Made by a program: the position numbers and the translations under genes
Assembly (NCBI GenBank): GCA_947623455.1
Contig: OX392536.1
Span: 12,767,282 to 12,831,281, forward strand
Origin: Mimachlamys varia
Taxonomy: Eukaryota; Mollusca; Bivalvia; Pectinida; Pectinidae
Direction: 5' to 3'
DNA: 64,000 nt
Shown here: positions 37,212 to 48,489 of the stretch, one piece after another
Layout of the letters: the number at the start of each line of letters is the position of its first letter
How positions within the stretch are numbered: the stretch's first letter is position 1
Notes under the pieces: generated by a model
Told to the model about the DNA's origin: nothing
The model's database searches: none
Seen by the model: the letters and a program-made list of their open reading frames with translations, nothing else

Positions 37212-39555
37212 AAGAAGGAGCTGTGTACGGTTGTGAACACGGAGTTGTGTACGGTTGTGGACACGGAGTTGTGTACGGTTGTGAACACGGAGTTGTGTAC
37301 GGTTGTGAACACGGAGTTGTGTACGGTTGTGAACACGGAGTTGTGTACGGTTGTGAACACGGAGTTGTGTACGGTTGTGGACACGGAGATATGTACGGTT
37401 GTGAACACGGAGTTGTGTACGGTTGTGAACACGGAGTTGTGTACGGTTGCGAACACGGAGTTATGTACGGTTGTGAACACGGAGTTGTGTACGGTTGTGA
37501 ACACGGAGTTGTGTACGGTTGTGAACACGGAGTTGTGTACGGTTGTGAACACGGAGTTGTGTACGGTTGTGGACACGGAGTTATGTACGGTTGTGAACAC
37601 GGAGTTGTGTACGGTTGTTATAACGGAGTTGTGTATGGTTGTGAACACGGTGTTGTGTACGGTTGTGAACACGGTGTTGTGTACGGTTGTGGACACGGAG
37701 TTGTGTACGGTTGTGATAACGGAGTTGTGTATGGTTGTGAACACGGAGTTGTGTACGGTTGTGAACACGGAGTTGTGTACGGTTGTGGACACTGAGTTAT
37801 GTACGGTTGTGAACACGGAGTTATGTACGGTTGTGAACACGGAGTTGTGTACGGTTGTGATAACGGAGTTGTGTATGGTTGTGAACACGGAGTTGTGTAC
37901 GGTTGTGAACACGGAGTTGTGTACGGTTGTGAACACGGAGTTGTGTACGGTTGTGAACACGGAGTTGTGTACGGTTGTGGACACGGAGATATGTACGGTT
38001 GTGAACACGGAGTTGTGTACGGTTGCGAACACGGAGTTATGTACGGTTGTGAACACGGAGTTGTGTACGGTTGTGAACACGGAGTTGTGTACGGTTGTGA
38101 ACACGGAGTTGTGTACGGTTGTGGACACTGAGTTATGTACGGTTGTGAACACGGAGTTATGTACGGTTGTGAACACGGAGTTGTGTACGGTTGTTATAAC
38201 GGAGTTGTGTATGGTTGTGAACACGGTGTTGTGTACGGTTGTGAACACGGTGTTGTGTACGGTTGTGGACACGGATTTGTGTACGGTTGTGATAACGGAG
38301 TTGTGTATGGTTGTGAACACGGAGTTGTGTACGGTTGTGGACACGGAGTTGTGTACGGTTGTGGACACTGAGTTATGTACGGTTGTGAACACGGAGTTAT
38401 GTACGGTTGTGAACACGGAGTTGTGTACGGTTGTGATAACGGAGTTGTGTATGGTTGTGAACACGGAGTTGTGTACGGTTGTGAACACGGAGTTGTGTAC
38501 GGCTGTGGACATGGAGTTGTGTACGGTTGTGAGCATTGATTTGTGTACGGTTGTGAACATGGAGTTGTGTACGGTTGTAAACACTGGGTTGTGTACGGTT
38601 GTGGACACGGAGTTGTGTACGGTTGTGAACATGGAGTTGTGTACGGTTGTGAACACGGGGTTGTGTACGGTTGTGGACATGGAGTTGTGTACGGTTGTGA
38701 GCATTGATTTGTGTACGGTTGTGAACATGGAGTTGTGTACGGTTGTAAACACTGGGTTGTGTACGGTTGTGGACACGGCGTTGTGTACGGTTGTGAACAC
38801 GGGGTTGTGAACGGTTGTGGACATGGAGTTGTGTACGGTTGTGAGCATTGATTTGTGTACGGTTGTGAACATGGAGTTGTGTACGGTTGTAAACACGGGG
38901 TTGTGTGCGGTTGTGAACATGGAGTTGTGTACGGTTATGAACACTGGGTTGTGTACGGTTGTGGACACAGAGTTGTGTACGGTCGTGAACACGGAGTTGT
39001 GTACGGTTGTGAACACGGGGTTGTGTACGGTTGTGAACATGGAGTTGTGTACGGTTATGAACACTGGGTTGTGTACGGTTGTGAACATGGGGTTGTGTAC
39101 GGTTGTGAACATGGGGTTGTGTACGGTTGTGAACATGGGGTTGTGTACGGTTGTGAACACGGGGTTGTGTACGGTTGTGGACACGGAGTTGTGTACGGTT
39201 ATGAACATGGAGTTGTGTACGGTTATGAACACTGGGTTGTGTACGGTTGTGAACATGGGGTTGTGTACGGTTGTGAACATGGAGTTGTGTACGGTTATGA
39301 ACACTGGGTTGTGTACGGTTGTGGACACGGAGTTGTGTACGGTTGTGAACATGGGGTTGTGTACGGTTATGAACACGGGGTTGTGTACGGTTGTGAACAT
39401 GGGGTTGTGTACGGTTATGAACACTGGGTTGTGTACGGTTGTGGACACGGAGTTGTGTACGGTTGTGGGCACGGGGTTGTGTACGGTTGTGAACACGGGG
39501 TTGTGTACGGTTGTGGACACTGAGTTGTGTACGGTTATGGACACGGGGTTGTGTT
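37212..39555. repeat. 24-bp minisatellite
   Basis: About 97 copies of a 24-bp unit containing 'gtgtacggttgtgaacacgg'. The length is eight codons, so frames on both strands stay open for hundreds of codons (VVYGCEHG and TELCTVVN types on plus, TTVHNSVF type on minus). Higher-order blocks are marked by 'ggacactgagttatg' (37789, 38125, 38365; spacing 336 and 240 bp) and 'gagcattgatttgtg' (38531, 38699, 38843; spacing 168 and 144 bp). The right half (from about 38510) has mostly gaacatgg/gaacactgg variants. Simultaneous openness in several frames and the absence of flanking gene structure argue against coding. Confidence 0.95.
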
Positions 39556-40465
39556 TGATGTTATAATTGGAAATGAGGGATGGATACTTTTGCTCACATA
39601 ATACATTGGCATATCAAAGGAACACCAAGGCGAATCATTAAAATAAGGAATTGGGAATTAAACCTCGGTATGATTACTTGGGTACAGTAAAAAACTGATA
39701 ATATCTTTTTTTTGTATCAGGCCTTTTAAACGCCTTAAGGGACAAAATATCAATAAAAGTGCCGAGCATGATTACCTTATAATTAGTATAATTTATTCGA
39801 ACGTTAGAGACATCTGTATTAGTTTCAACTTAAACATTCATACTGTAACGGACGGGGCACTGAATTAAGATTCTGTCAGTTTAAGAAGCGCTTCGAAAGA
39901 AGGATCAAGTGGAAATATTGAAGAAAATAAAGAGTTGTTGATAATAATAGACATTTGGAATTCAATACGGCTGATTCTAGAATGCATGTATCTGACGTTG
40001 ATTTGTTTGTTTAGAATCAAATATGCGAACCATAGAAACAATATGTGTCTTGCAACCTTAGATAAAAGAAATTTAAAGATAAAAGAAGATATTGTTGAAT
40101 ATTATAAGAATCATACGAAACAATGTTAACAGATGAGTTTAAATCAATAACGCAATGTCTTATTTCTTCAAATGCAGGAATGGTTGAAATATTGTCCTCG
40201 TATTTGTTCGTTATTTATGTACATGTAAATTATAGCGGGTCGCATTTCAGTTGTCCACTTGTAGATTTCCAAACTATTCTTCATTTCCCCTTTTTTATCA
40301 TTCTAATTCCAATTAAGCATTTTATGTATTAATTTTGATTTTTTTTTGGTATATTGGTTTCTTACCTTTTCCATTTTTGAATATGCAATTTGGATTAGTA
40401 TTCAACCCCATCCCCCACCCCATCCTCTGCAACGAAGTTTGGGGTTATATATACTGGAATGAGCT
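39556..40465. other. Non-coding stretch, nothing recognised
   Basis: Unique AT-rich sequence. Open frames of 64-69 codons at 39935-40529 overlap one another and show no domains. Confidence 0.5.
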
Positions 40466-40469
40466 TGTC

Positions 40470-41000
40470 TGTCCGTCCGTCCGTAGAAAACATTTTATCC
40501 GGACAACTCCTCGTGCACATATGGACTGATTTCAATGAAACTGCACAGAAATGCTGGAGATAATGCGTCTGCATGCAGTTTTTCTCGTCTAAAATTGTTG
40601 TTACCAAGGTAGACTAGGTAACTATACATTTTGGGAAAAGTTTGTCCACACAACCCCTCATAAACTTTTGAACCGATTCCAGTTGAACTACACAGAAATG
40701 TTAGGGACCATGTGTAGATGTAAATGCAGATTTTTCTGTCCAATGTTTGGTTACCTTGGTAACCAGGTCACGTTACCCAAGTTCTTGTGGAAAACTTAAT
40801 AAGGACAACTCCTCCTAAACTAATGAACCGTTTTCAATAAAACTGCACAATATGATTAAAGGGACAATGTGTAGATCTGCAAGTAGATTTTTTTTTATTA
40901 GAAATGTAGGTTGCCTTTGTAACCAGGTCACTATAAACAGGTTTTTGTTGGAACATTTTGCCCACACAACGACTATTGTGTGCAAGAAATAAACATTTTT
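40470..41000. repeat. (GTCC)n followed by tandem units of about 150 bp
   Basis: Starts with 'gtctgtccgtccgtccgt' at about 40468, then four diverged units marked by 'ggacaactcctc' or 'cacacaacccctc' at about 40504, 40651, 40806 and 40967 (spacing 147, 155 and 161 bp). Each unit also has 'ttaccaaggtag' or 'gtaaccaggtcac' and 'tgcacagaaatg'-like words. The same layout, a GTCC microsatellite followed by units of about 150 bp, occurs at 12042-12615 with different unit sequence. Confidence 0.7.
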
Positions 41001-41803
41001 GTGAATAAATTCTGGCACATTTATAAAATGCTAATGAAGGCTTTTCAAAGCTTTATCAAGCAAGGTACGCCTGAGCAACAGACAGCTACGTGCGACCTTA
41101 TGTTATAAACGAGCAACTTTGGTCCAACCGGTTCAACCGTTAAAACGAATGCATGCTACCGACTTACTTACATTGTACGTCACACAAGTTTTGCAAAATC
41201 GACACATCGATTTTGTTCAAAACAATATATAAATATAGTATTGGTACAATGTGTAAAAACATTTTTTCAATACTTATCCATACATAAGGCCCTAAATGTA
41301 ATGAATATTCCTGTCGATGGACGGTTGGAAAGCCCAACGTGATTTTGAAACAAATGTTTAGAGTTACTGCCCCTGTTGTCAGGTAGCACATCACGGGTTA
41401 TTTGGAATTTGGTTAAGTAAAAAATAAAACGTAGTCCGTTATTGCATGACAATCATACAACGTAATGGGGCGCGCCGATAGTTCAATACAGCCGAGTAGT
41501 GTAGAAACAGAATCACAAGCCAGCTCATAAATGTCACATTTTCTGACGCGTATACGCAATTGAGGAAGAACGATGTGTATACATGATACGTAGGCTCATC
41601 ACTTGACTAGCCCGAAATCGAGGGTCGCTTAATTTCATATTTCTTCATCTTCTAGAATGTGAAGACGATGTTATTGTATGTCGATTTAGACGAGAAACAA
41701 TGCGTGGTTCGAAAGGTTTACCTGAGATAATTACATGTAGGAACCAAATATATACAAGGGATAAGTAAAAACCTAATTTTCACAAGGGAAAAGTATAAAA
41801 CAG
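41001..41803. other. Non-coding stretch, nothing recognised
   Basis: Unique sequence with no supported gene or repeat. Confidence 0.5.
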
Positions 41804-42717
41804 ATCGCACAACGTTACACGATGTGCGGTGGGCGCACGATGGGCAAACGGTGTTTGCACGATGTGCGAACGATGCGATCCTGGGTGATTATGTCAAACG
41901 CACATGTGGGCGCACGATAAACTAACATTGTGCGGTGACAATCGTGGTTGATGTAAATTTAGAAATGGTTTAACAATATATACGGTTTCGCGCTATTTGT
42001 TTTAAATATATTTCTATATTTTAACTATTTTACATAAGCTGATAGTTCTATCTATATATTTCTTAAAATTAGTAATAGTCTTTCTGTAGTTTTTGAAACA
42101 AACCAAATAGACACAACACATATTGACAAGTTCTCATCAAGTAAATATTGCCAGTTTTTACCAAGTTATACACTGCACCTGTACATGGAAAATATATGTA
42201 GATGTCTCTGGCCGGGGCCCTTACAACACTCGCCTAGGTGTGAAAACACAGGGTAAGTGGTGGGGAGTGGAGGGGGTTTTCAAATAACTAATTATAAGAA
42301 TCAAGTTTGTTTTCATAACGGTCGCTCGGTAATGGCTGTCGTAGCGTATCGCCGCACACGGGACAGGTTAAACTCTGGCATGTTATTTACCTATTCTGTT
42401 ACATGTACCTGGTAGCTAAACCCACACTTGGCTGTCTCATGGTCACTGTAATACTGTTTACTGTATATTGTTAAATTGACATAATTCCAATAAATATGAT
42501 GTGAATTTAAATAGTTTTTATGAGGGTTCCATATGTTTTTAATTCCGTAATATGTATCAACCAATTGTACCAAATCGTGCGTGTGTGCGATTCTAATTAT
42601 AATCGCACCTCATAAACGCACGATCGTTAGATCGCCCAGTTGTGCGCACCATGGGCGAACGATGTGTACACGATGTATGCACGATGCACGCACGCAGTTT
42701 TTGGTGCGTTGTGCGAT
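41804..42717. mobile_element. Possible small DNA element with GC-rich subterminal repeats
   Basis: Ends match as an 11-bp inverted repeat, ATCGCACAACG at 41804-41814 and its complement at 42707-42717. Just inside each end is a cluster of 'cacgatg', 'gcgaacgatg' and 'gggcgcacg' words (41815-41945 and 42600-42700), inverted relative to each other. The middle is AT-rich and non-coding. No target duplication was found, so this is only a candidate. Confidence 0.3.
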
Positions 42718-43310
42718 ACCACAACTGTGCATTGGGGGGTAAATAAAAACAAAGTGCTTTTCTTAGTTCGAATTCCTTGCATACTGGACGTGACAAGATC
42801 GAACTAAGCCTACACTGGTTTTTATTTGGACTGGGGTTGTCACAGACACACGAAGTAGGAAGTATTTGCAATGCTATTGTTGTTAGGCTAATCTGTCAAT
42901 GAAACAGGTTTCATTAGTAAGAATTCAAATATTAGTGCATATTGTCACTTTCATGGCTTTCTGTATTGACATAAAACTGACAGTCCTTTAACGTATTTCC
43001 TTTGTAACGTTTGTGTGAAAAACAAGCGTTCATAATTACATGTTTAGCCAGTGTAGCAACTGTGGTTTCATAATACCCTGTAGTACGTACACCTTTAATT
43101 TTCAGTTACATTTTTGAATTATTTGCTAATGCTATTATGTTGGTATTTGGTATTGTACTCATTTTTTATTGCGACTGAGGGTAGTTTGCAGGTCCTCTGT
43201 AATGATTTCTTTGATATTAAAGCTTAAAATAAATCAGTTAAGTGGTATTCTTAGCGCTGTCAGCTCAATCAGTTAAGTGGTATTCTTAGCGCGATTTGTA
43301 TGGTAAAGTG
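42718..43310. other. Non-coding stretch with a short direct duplication
   Basis: Unique sequence; 'atcagttaagtggtattctt' is repeated 33 bp apart at 43235 and 43268, just before the 50-bp array. Confidence 0.5.
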
Positions 43311-43730
43311 TAGACATAAAAGTCATTTGAAACATACACTCTTATATTTGTATTGTTAAGTATATATATAAATCATTTCAGACAAACACTAATGTATTTG
43401 TATTGTTAAGTATATATATAAATCATTTGAGACATACACTCTTGTATTTGTATTGTAAGGTATATACATATTAATCATTTGAGACATACACTCTTGTATT
43501 TGTATTGTAAGGTGTATATATATAAATTATTTGAGACATACACTCTTGTATTTGTATTGTAAAGTATATATATAAATCATTTGAGACATACACTCTTGTA
43601 TTTGTATTGTAAAGTATATATATAAATCATTTCAGACATACACTCTTGTATTTGTACTGTAAGGTGTATATATATAAATCATTTGAGACATACACTCTTG
43701 TATTTGTACTGTAAAGTATATACATATAAT
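43311..43730. repeat. 50-bp tandem array
   Basis: About eight copies of a unit containing 'gacatacactcttgtatttg' and 'gtatatatataaatcattt'. Spacing is 50 bp (43561 to 43611). It lies in the presumed intron about 85 bp upstream of the splice acceptor of the membrane-protein exon. Confidence 0.92.
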
Positions 43731-43789
43731 CGATTGCGAATGAAGTCGAAATGTGACTCTCTCTGGTAGTTACTGATTTGTTTGTTTAA

Positions 43790-43859
43790 TTACGTTGTTA
43801 TTCTTTTCTTACAGACTTGCTTGTCTTTGGTCGGAATATGACCTTGGCCCGGTAAACAA
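43790..43859 (+). promoter_or_regulatory. 3' splice acceptor and short upstream ORF
   Basis: A pyrimidine-rich tract 'gttattcttttcttacag' ends in AG at 43814, a good metazoan 3' splice site, 45 nt before the ATG at 43860. Between them a five-codon ORF (ATG 43838, stop TAA 43853-43855) ends four bases before the main ATG and could dampen its translation. The main ATG has C at -3, a weak context. An upstream exon is implied but not identified. Confidence 0.5.
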
Positions 43860-44225
43860 ATGACGTCAGTCAACAGTACGTTTTCAGAGGAAACTGCTGC
43901 CCGCGTCTCGTTGCTTTGGTTACCACATGCTCTCATAGCTTTCGGGTTCATAAGCTTTCTTGGAATAAACTTCTATTGTTATCACAAGAAATACAAACAA
44001 AGGTATCAACGGAAACTAGAAGTTACCGAAACACGCGAGAGAATGAGAGAACGGCGCCGAATTCTGAACTTAATTCGACTACGTTATGTGGTGAATACGG
44101 AAGTAGCACAAAACGGAGGCGCGAGTTCGGGAGATCACTTGTTTACGACCGTACACGCCCACCCATGTGGATCTACCAGTGTTGACTGTGACCCGTGTGT
44201 AGACGAAAAGATAAGTTCAGTTTGA
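43860..44225 (+). CDS. Predicted 121-residue single-pass membrane protein, unknown function
   Basis: The only host-like coding candidate in the window. The N-terminal 16 residues are polar with a possible N-glycosylation site (N5-S-T). Residues about 17-41 form a hydrophobic helix (LLWLPHALIAFGFISFLG). It is followed by a strongly basic stretch (HKKYKQRYQRK) and a charged, probably helical region (ETRERMRERRRILNLIRLR), then a Cys/His-containing tail. The positive-inside rule predicts the N-terminus outside and the C-terminus in the cytosol. No signal peptide is needed in this topology. The ORF starts 45 nt after a good splice acceptor and ends at TGA 44223-44225; an AATAAA lies near 44805. 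I do not recognise the family. The composition is unlike the surrounding repeats. The assignment as a real gene is inferred; transcript data would settle it. Confidence 0.55.
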   Translation: MTSVNSTFSEETAARVSLLWLPHALIAFGFISFLGINFYCYHKKYKQRYQRKLEVTETRERMRERRRILNLIRLRYVVNTEVAQNGGASSGDHLFTTVHAHPCGSTSVDCDPCVDEKISSV

Positions 44226-47035
44226 GTTAACATAATTGGTGTACACAAATGGGCTAGTCGGTGGGAGGATACAAGATTATTCCGAAACTAGAAATGCTAT
44301 CTTCGATGATACTATTAGTAATATGTGACAGCGAATACTTAATTCGAAGTATTTTATATCGGACATCCCATTGCACTAGAGAAACACTCTTAAAGATGAT
44401 GGACAAACAAAAACCATGTCAAAGCTAAGATATACTGACAGCAAATGACAAATTGTGTGTCCATAAAACAATCAGTTCGGTAACAATGTTTGGATAAGCA
44501 TGTGTAAGCAATCAAGAATGGGAAGGACACGCAGCTCGATGACCATTAGAATTCATTGGAATCAGCCAGATAATTGCCTATCTGCAATCGTTACAATATA
44601 TAATATAAAGAACACTGTCAGAAAGCAAAGGACCGAAGAGTTTCGTAGACTCTGAATTCAAAAGTTTTTAAATCGACCATCCTGACAGAAGAATACAAGT
44701 AAGCGTTTCAAAAGAGCATTGGCGAAGACAAATCCGGATAACGTTCAACCCATAGAATGTTTGTCAGGCAGTCCCTTACTTTTCGTGTAAGGGTCGGGCT
44801 TGACCAATAAATAACCGCCTTACGCAACTACAGTTGGGCGTTCTGAACTTAAAGGCCGTATTAACAACTCCTGCGTGAGACTTCGCTTTTCGCTGCATGT
44901 TACTACTTTTGTAGGACCCTTTACGCTGCATGCTACTACGTGTACTTGGGTAGGACCCTTTTTGCTGATGGCTGTGGAGATATAACACGGCGTAGATGGA
45001 CAATGGAAGGGCAGATAGAACAGAGAATGGCAATGATATTCATCTCTCTTTTGAATGCTGCGATGTCGATCCCGATCATGCGCGATGCTTTGTCATTCAA
45101 TAAGATAGTATGGTATTGGTGACACGAAACTTGCTGAGATTGAAGCAAAACATTCTCCAGGATCGTGTCTCCTCGAGTTTGCCACGCTTCGGGACAGACA
45201 AAGATGAGTCAAGCCCTTCAACTTTAGGATCAGATTACCGGATTTCGATTTTCCTGCTTGAAGGTCTCGTTCTGTCTCGGCCAGGTCTTTAACTGGAATG
45301 ATTTCTCCTAATAATTCTCTCTATTATGGAAGTAAATGCGAATGTTTGGGGACCTGATACCCGGCTTATGCGAAGACAATTTTCGTTCTTTATTATTGGG
45401 GTCTACAGAAATGGCTGTGGCCGGCCGACACACAAGGCGTCAATTCTGAATGCACTCCCGCCTTTTATTCTAATTTTTTTTATTCGAAAAAATCAAACGC
45501 CTTCCTTTCAATCAACATAGTTTAGTTTTTGAGGTATTCTCGACGTCCTGGTAAGTGCGTATCCACTTCGTACCAGGATTCTCGTGGTGTTCCGTCTTTG
45601 TAAAGTTTAAACTTGTCATTGTGGAAGACATTCTTTCATTAAATAAGTCGATTACTGTGACTAGCGATTAGAGACCATGATTTCTGTTTTGTTGTTACAA
45701 CCCTAACAGTGTATACATACATGTATGCTATAATGATTGGGTGAGACATTTACATCGAAAAATAAACGTATGTATTACAGCATTGTGTTCTAGGTGAAGA
45801 TGCTTTGGGGCGAGACAGGAGGATCTCAACCTGAAGGGTAAGATTCTTATGTTGCCAAACACGTGGCTCTGCAACTTCATAATTTTCTTGCCAGGAAATG
45901 CACTGACCATACTTGTATGGAAATATACAATTAAGGACTTCAGTAAAGGTTAATCCCCGATTGATAGCCTCAATTTTGTTCAGACAATGTCCGTAATACG
46001 GGATAGGTCGAAACTGAATTCCACAATAATTGTTTTAGTATCTGACATTATACAATGAGATTACAAGAACATGTAATAATGTACATGTCAGAGACACATG
46101 TATTGTACGGACCAAATGGGTATCACATATTCTGTAAGAGGACTTAGCACACACAATTTTAGATTAAACTAATGTGATGGTTAATTGAAGTAAATAGTAT
46201 ACCATTTGCACAATCGACGTCATGCATAGCATATAGAAGTTAAGTATTAAATGATTCGGAAGTAATTGATTTTATTTCCCTTGGCATATTTCAGAAGCAG
46301 CTATTTAAACTTTTTAAATATTTAGCAGATGAAAAGAAAATGGGTTTCTCTTTCTAAATTGTCGATTTAATGTTTAAACTGGTTAACTTCCTGTTATCTG
46401 ATTTCTATGGACATCAGGCATAGCACATGTGCTAACAAACAAGGGGCTTTATTCGGTATGATGCAGCTATCTATTAGCACACATATGACGTAGATATTAC
46501 ATAACACACATGTGCGAGTATGGTACATCAACTGAACCAACAATATTATTATCAGTCTAACAATATTAACTACTACAAATACCATTCCCTTTTCAGAAAG
46601 CAATAGTATGCCTGATTTGCAGAGTTTTTAGAATAAGAATTGTCCTTAAGAACAGTCATTTATTTATTTATTTATTTATTTGTTTTGCCTAATACCAGAA
46701 TTGAACAAACCATCTAACCACAACTAATAAACATTTATCAAATCAAATTATGATTTGTTGTCACTTTAGCTCTGAACACAATTGAAAATAAAATATTAAA
46801 CCCTAACCTGATGTAGACTGCCCCCAATCCCACAGGAGTACAAGGATTGATCTACCCTTGATCACTACCCCTGTAGGTAACACTTAACAGCGTAGTGTTT
46901 CAGTCGTGTTGGTAGAGTGACAGGTCCCTCTAGCCGAGTGTTTGCAGTGCCTTATGACGACACATCTCTTGACACGAACGATGGAATTGGTTTCTTCGGT
47001 GTAGAACAAATCCTCTCATAAAGTTTCTGTAGGAG
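44226..47035. other. Non-coding stretch with an (ATTT)n microsatellite
   Basis: Probably begins with the 3' UTR of the membrane-protein gene. A short (ATTT)n run lies at about 46655-46682. Many open frames of 60-85 codons overlap on both strands and none shows a domain. No transposon ends are visible to the left of the mariner. Confidence 0.45.
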
Positions 47036-47037
47036 TA

Positions 47038-48365
47038 CGAGGGGTGTTCCATAAATAATGTCATCTGTGCTTTATTTCGCGGAAATCGTGCAATTTATGC
47101 ACAAAACCACCTCGTGTCGATTGAGTGATCACTGGCTCGTGACACAGGTAAATATCTCGTTCACACGTTCACTGGCCTCGGTACAGTGTACATCGTTTCA
47201 TGGCCTATTCGTTAGACTAGACACAAAATGACAGGAAAACAAGCTGAAAATGTTCTTGAAATTAGGGCCTATATAAAAGGTAGGTCATTACTCGGCATAA
47301 AGGCTGTATATATTCACCGCGAGGTGTGTGACATTTATGGGGATGGCTAAATGTCTCACAGGACTGTTTGTAGGTGGGTAGGTAAATTTAGTGCTTGGCA
47401 GCAGCAACTTAAAGATGCTGCTCACCCAGGTCGTCCTGCAACAACTACGACCAAAGGTAACATAGAAAAATATCCTCCAAACTGATGCTCGATTCACCGT
47501 AAGACAATTGGCTCGATTGACAAACTTGTCGTTAGCAAGAGTTTATGCAATTTTGAAGAAACACCTAAAAGTTAGAAAGATAAATGCAAGATGGATACCC
47601 CATTTGTTAACGGATGAGCAATAGAAGACGCGTGTAACAATGGCAAAAAAACTTCTCAAAATGTACCCAAAATAAAGTAAAAAGGCTTTTGATAATATAG
47701 TCACTGGTGATGAGACCTGGGTGTATTATTTTGAACCAAAGCGGAAGGTTGCCAACCGAATATGGGCCACTAAAAATGCTAGACGCCCAAGTATTGCCAA
47801 ACGAATACGAACGGTAAAGAAGGTTTTGTATGCTATTTTTTTCACTAATAAGGGTCCAGCTATTCAAATCCCGGTGCCAAAAGGCAGAACGGTCACAGGC
47901 AAGTTCTATAAAAACGTTGTTCTGAGAAAGTTGAAGAACTACTACAAAAGCCCGCCCCAAAACAGGACTTAAGTATGTCCGACTTTTGCATGATAATGCA
48001 CCCGCTCACAAGGCACGTATTGTGACTGACTTTTTGGAGTCAGAGAAGGTTACCGTCCTTCCGCACCCTCCGTATTCGCCAGACTTGGCCCCCTGCGACT
48101 GTTTTCTCTTTCCAAAACTTAAATATCATTTATCTGGAAGGAGATACAATTCCAGAAATGCCCTTGGATCTGCTGTTTATCAGTGTCTGATGGGAGTACC
48201 TATTGAAGAGTATGAAAAATGCTTCCAAAAATGGATTGACCGACTAAAAAGGTGTGTTCTGGCTGGCGGAGAGTATTTTGAAGGGCAGCGCAAATCAAAA
48301 TGAACAAAAGCACTTCCGCTATATGAGCAGCGATGCAAGTGACATTATTTTTGGAACACCCCTCG
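47038..48365 (+). mobile_element. Mariner-family DNA transposon, complete ends, decayed gene
   Basis: 1,328 bp bounded by inverted repeats that begin CGAGGGGTGTTCC and match for 25 of the first 26 bp. TA dinucleotides at 47036-47037 and 48366-48367 are the expected target duplication. Size, ends and the encoded DD34D transposase are all typical of mariner. Confidence 0.93.
47228..48303 (+). pseudogene. Mariner transposase, DD34D type, broken
   Basis: Starts MTGKQAENVLEIRAYIKG at 47228 and can be followed to the stop at 48301-48303 through three frames. Breaks are an in-frame stop at 47348-47350, a frameshift at about 47460-47475, stops at 47622-47624 and 47673-47675, and a second frameshift at about 47950-47970. 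The N-terminal part has the helix-turn-helix region (MSHRTVCRWVGKF, HPGRPATTT). The catalytic acidic residues survive: D in GDETWVYYFEP (47709), D in HDNAPAH (47992) and D in SPDLAPCDCF (48097). The last two are separated by 34 residues, the mariner signature. The copy cannot make a functional enzyme but its ends could still be mobilised by a related transposase. Confidence 0.92.
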
Positions 48366-48489
48366 TACTAGTGGTAACCGTTTTCTTCACATCTCCTGAT
48401 TTAGTCGACGTATAAGTATTTGGTTTGAACGCTTGCATATGTCAGCGGTTTCTCTGATACACACCCTGTGGTGTTCTGACTAGATATGA

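Noticed and set aside
37124..39566. Long frames of VVYGCEHG, TELCTVVN and TTVHNSVF repeats as genes
   Set aside because: All three are readings of the same 24-bp minisatellite; simultaneous openness in several frames is explained by the unit.
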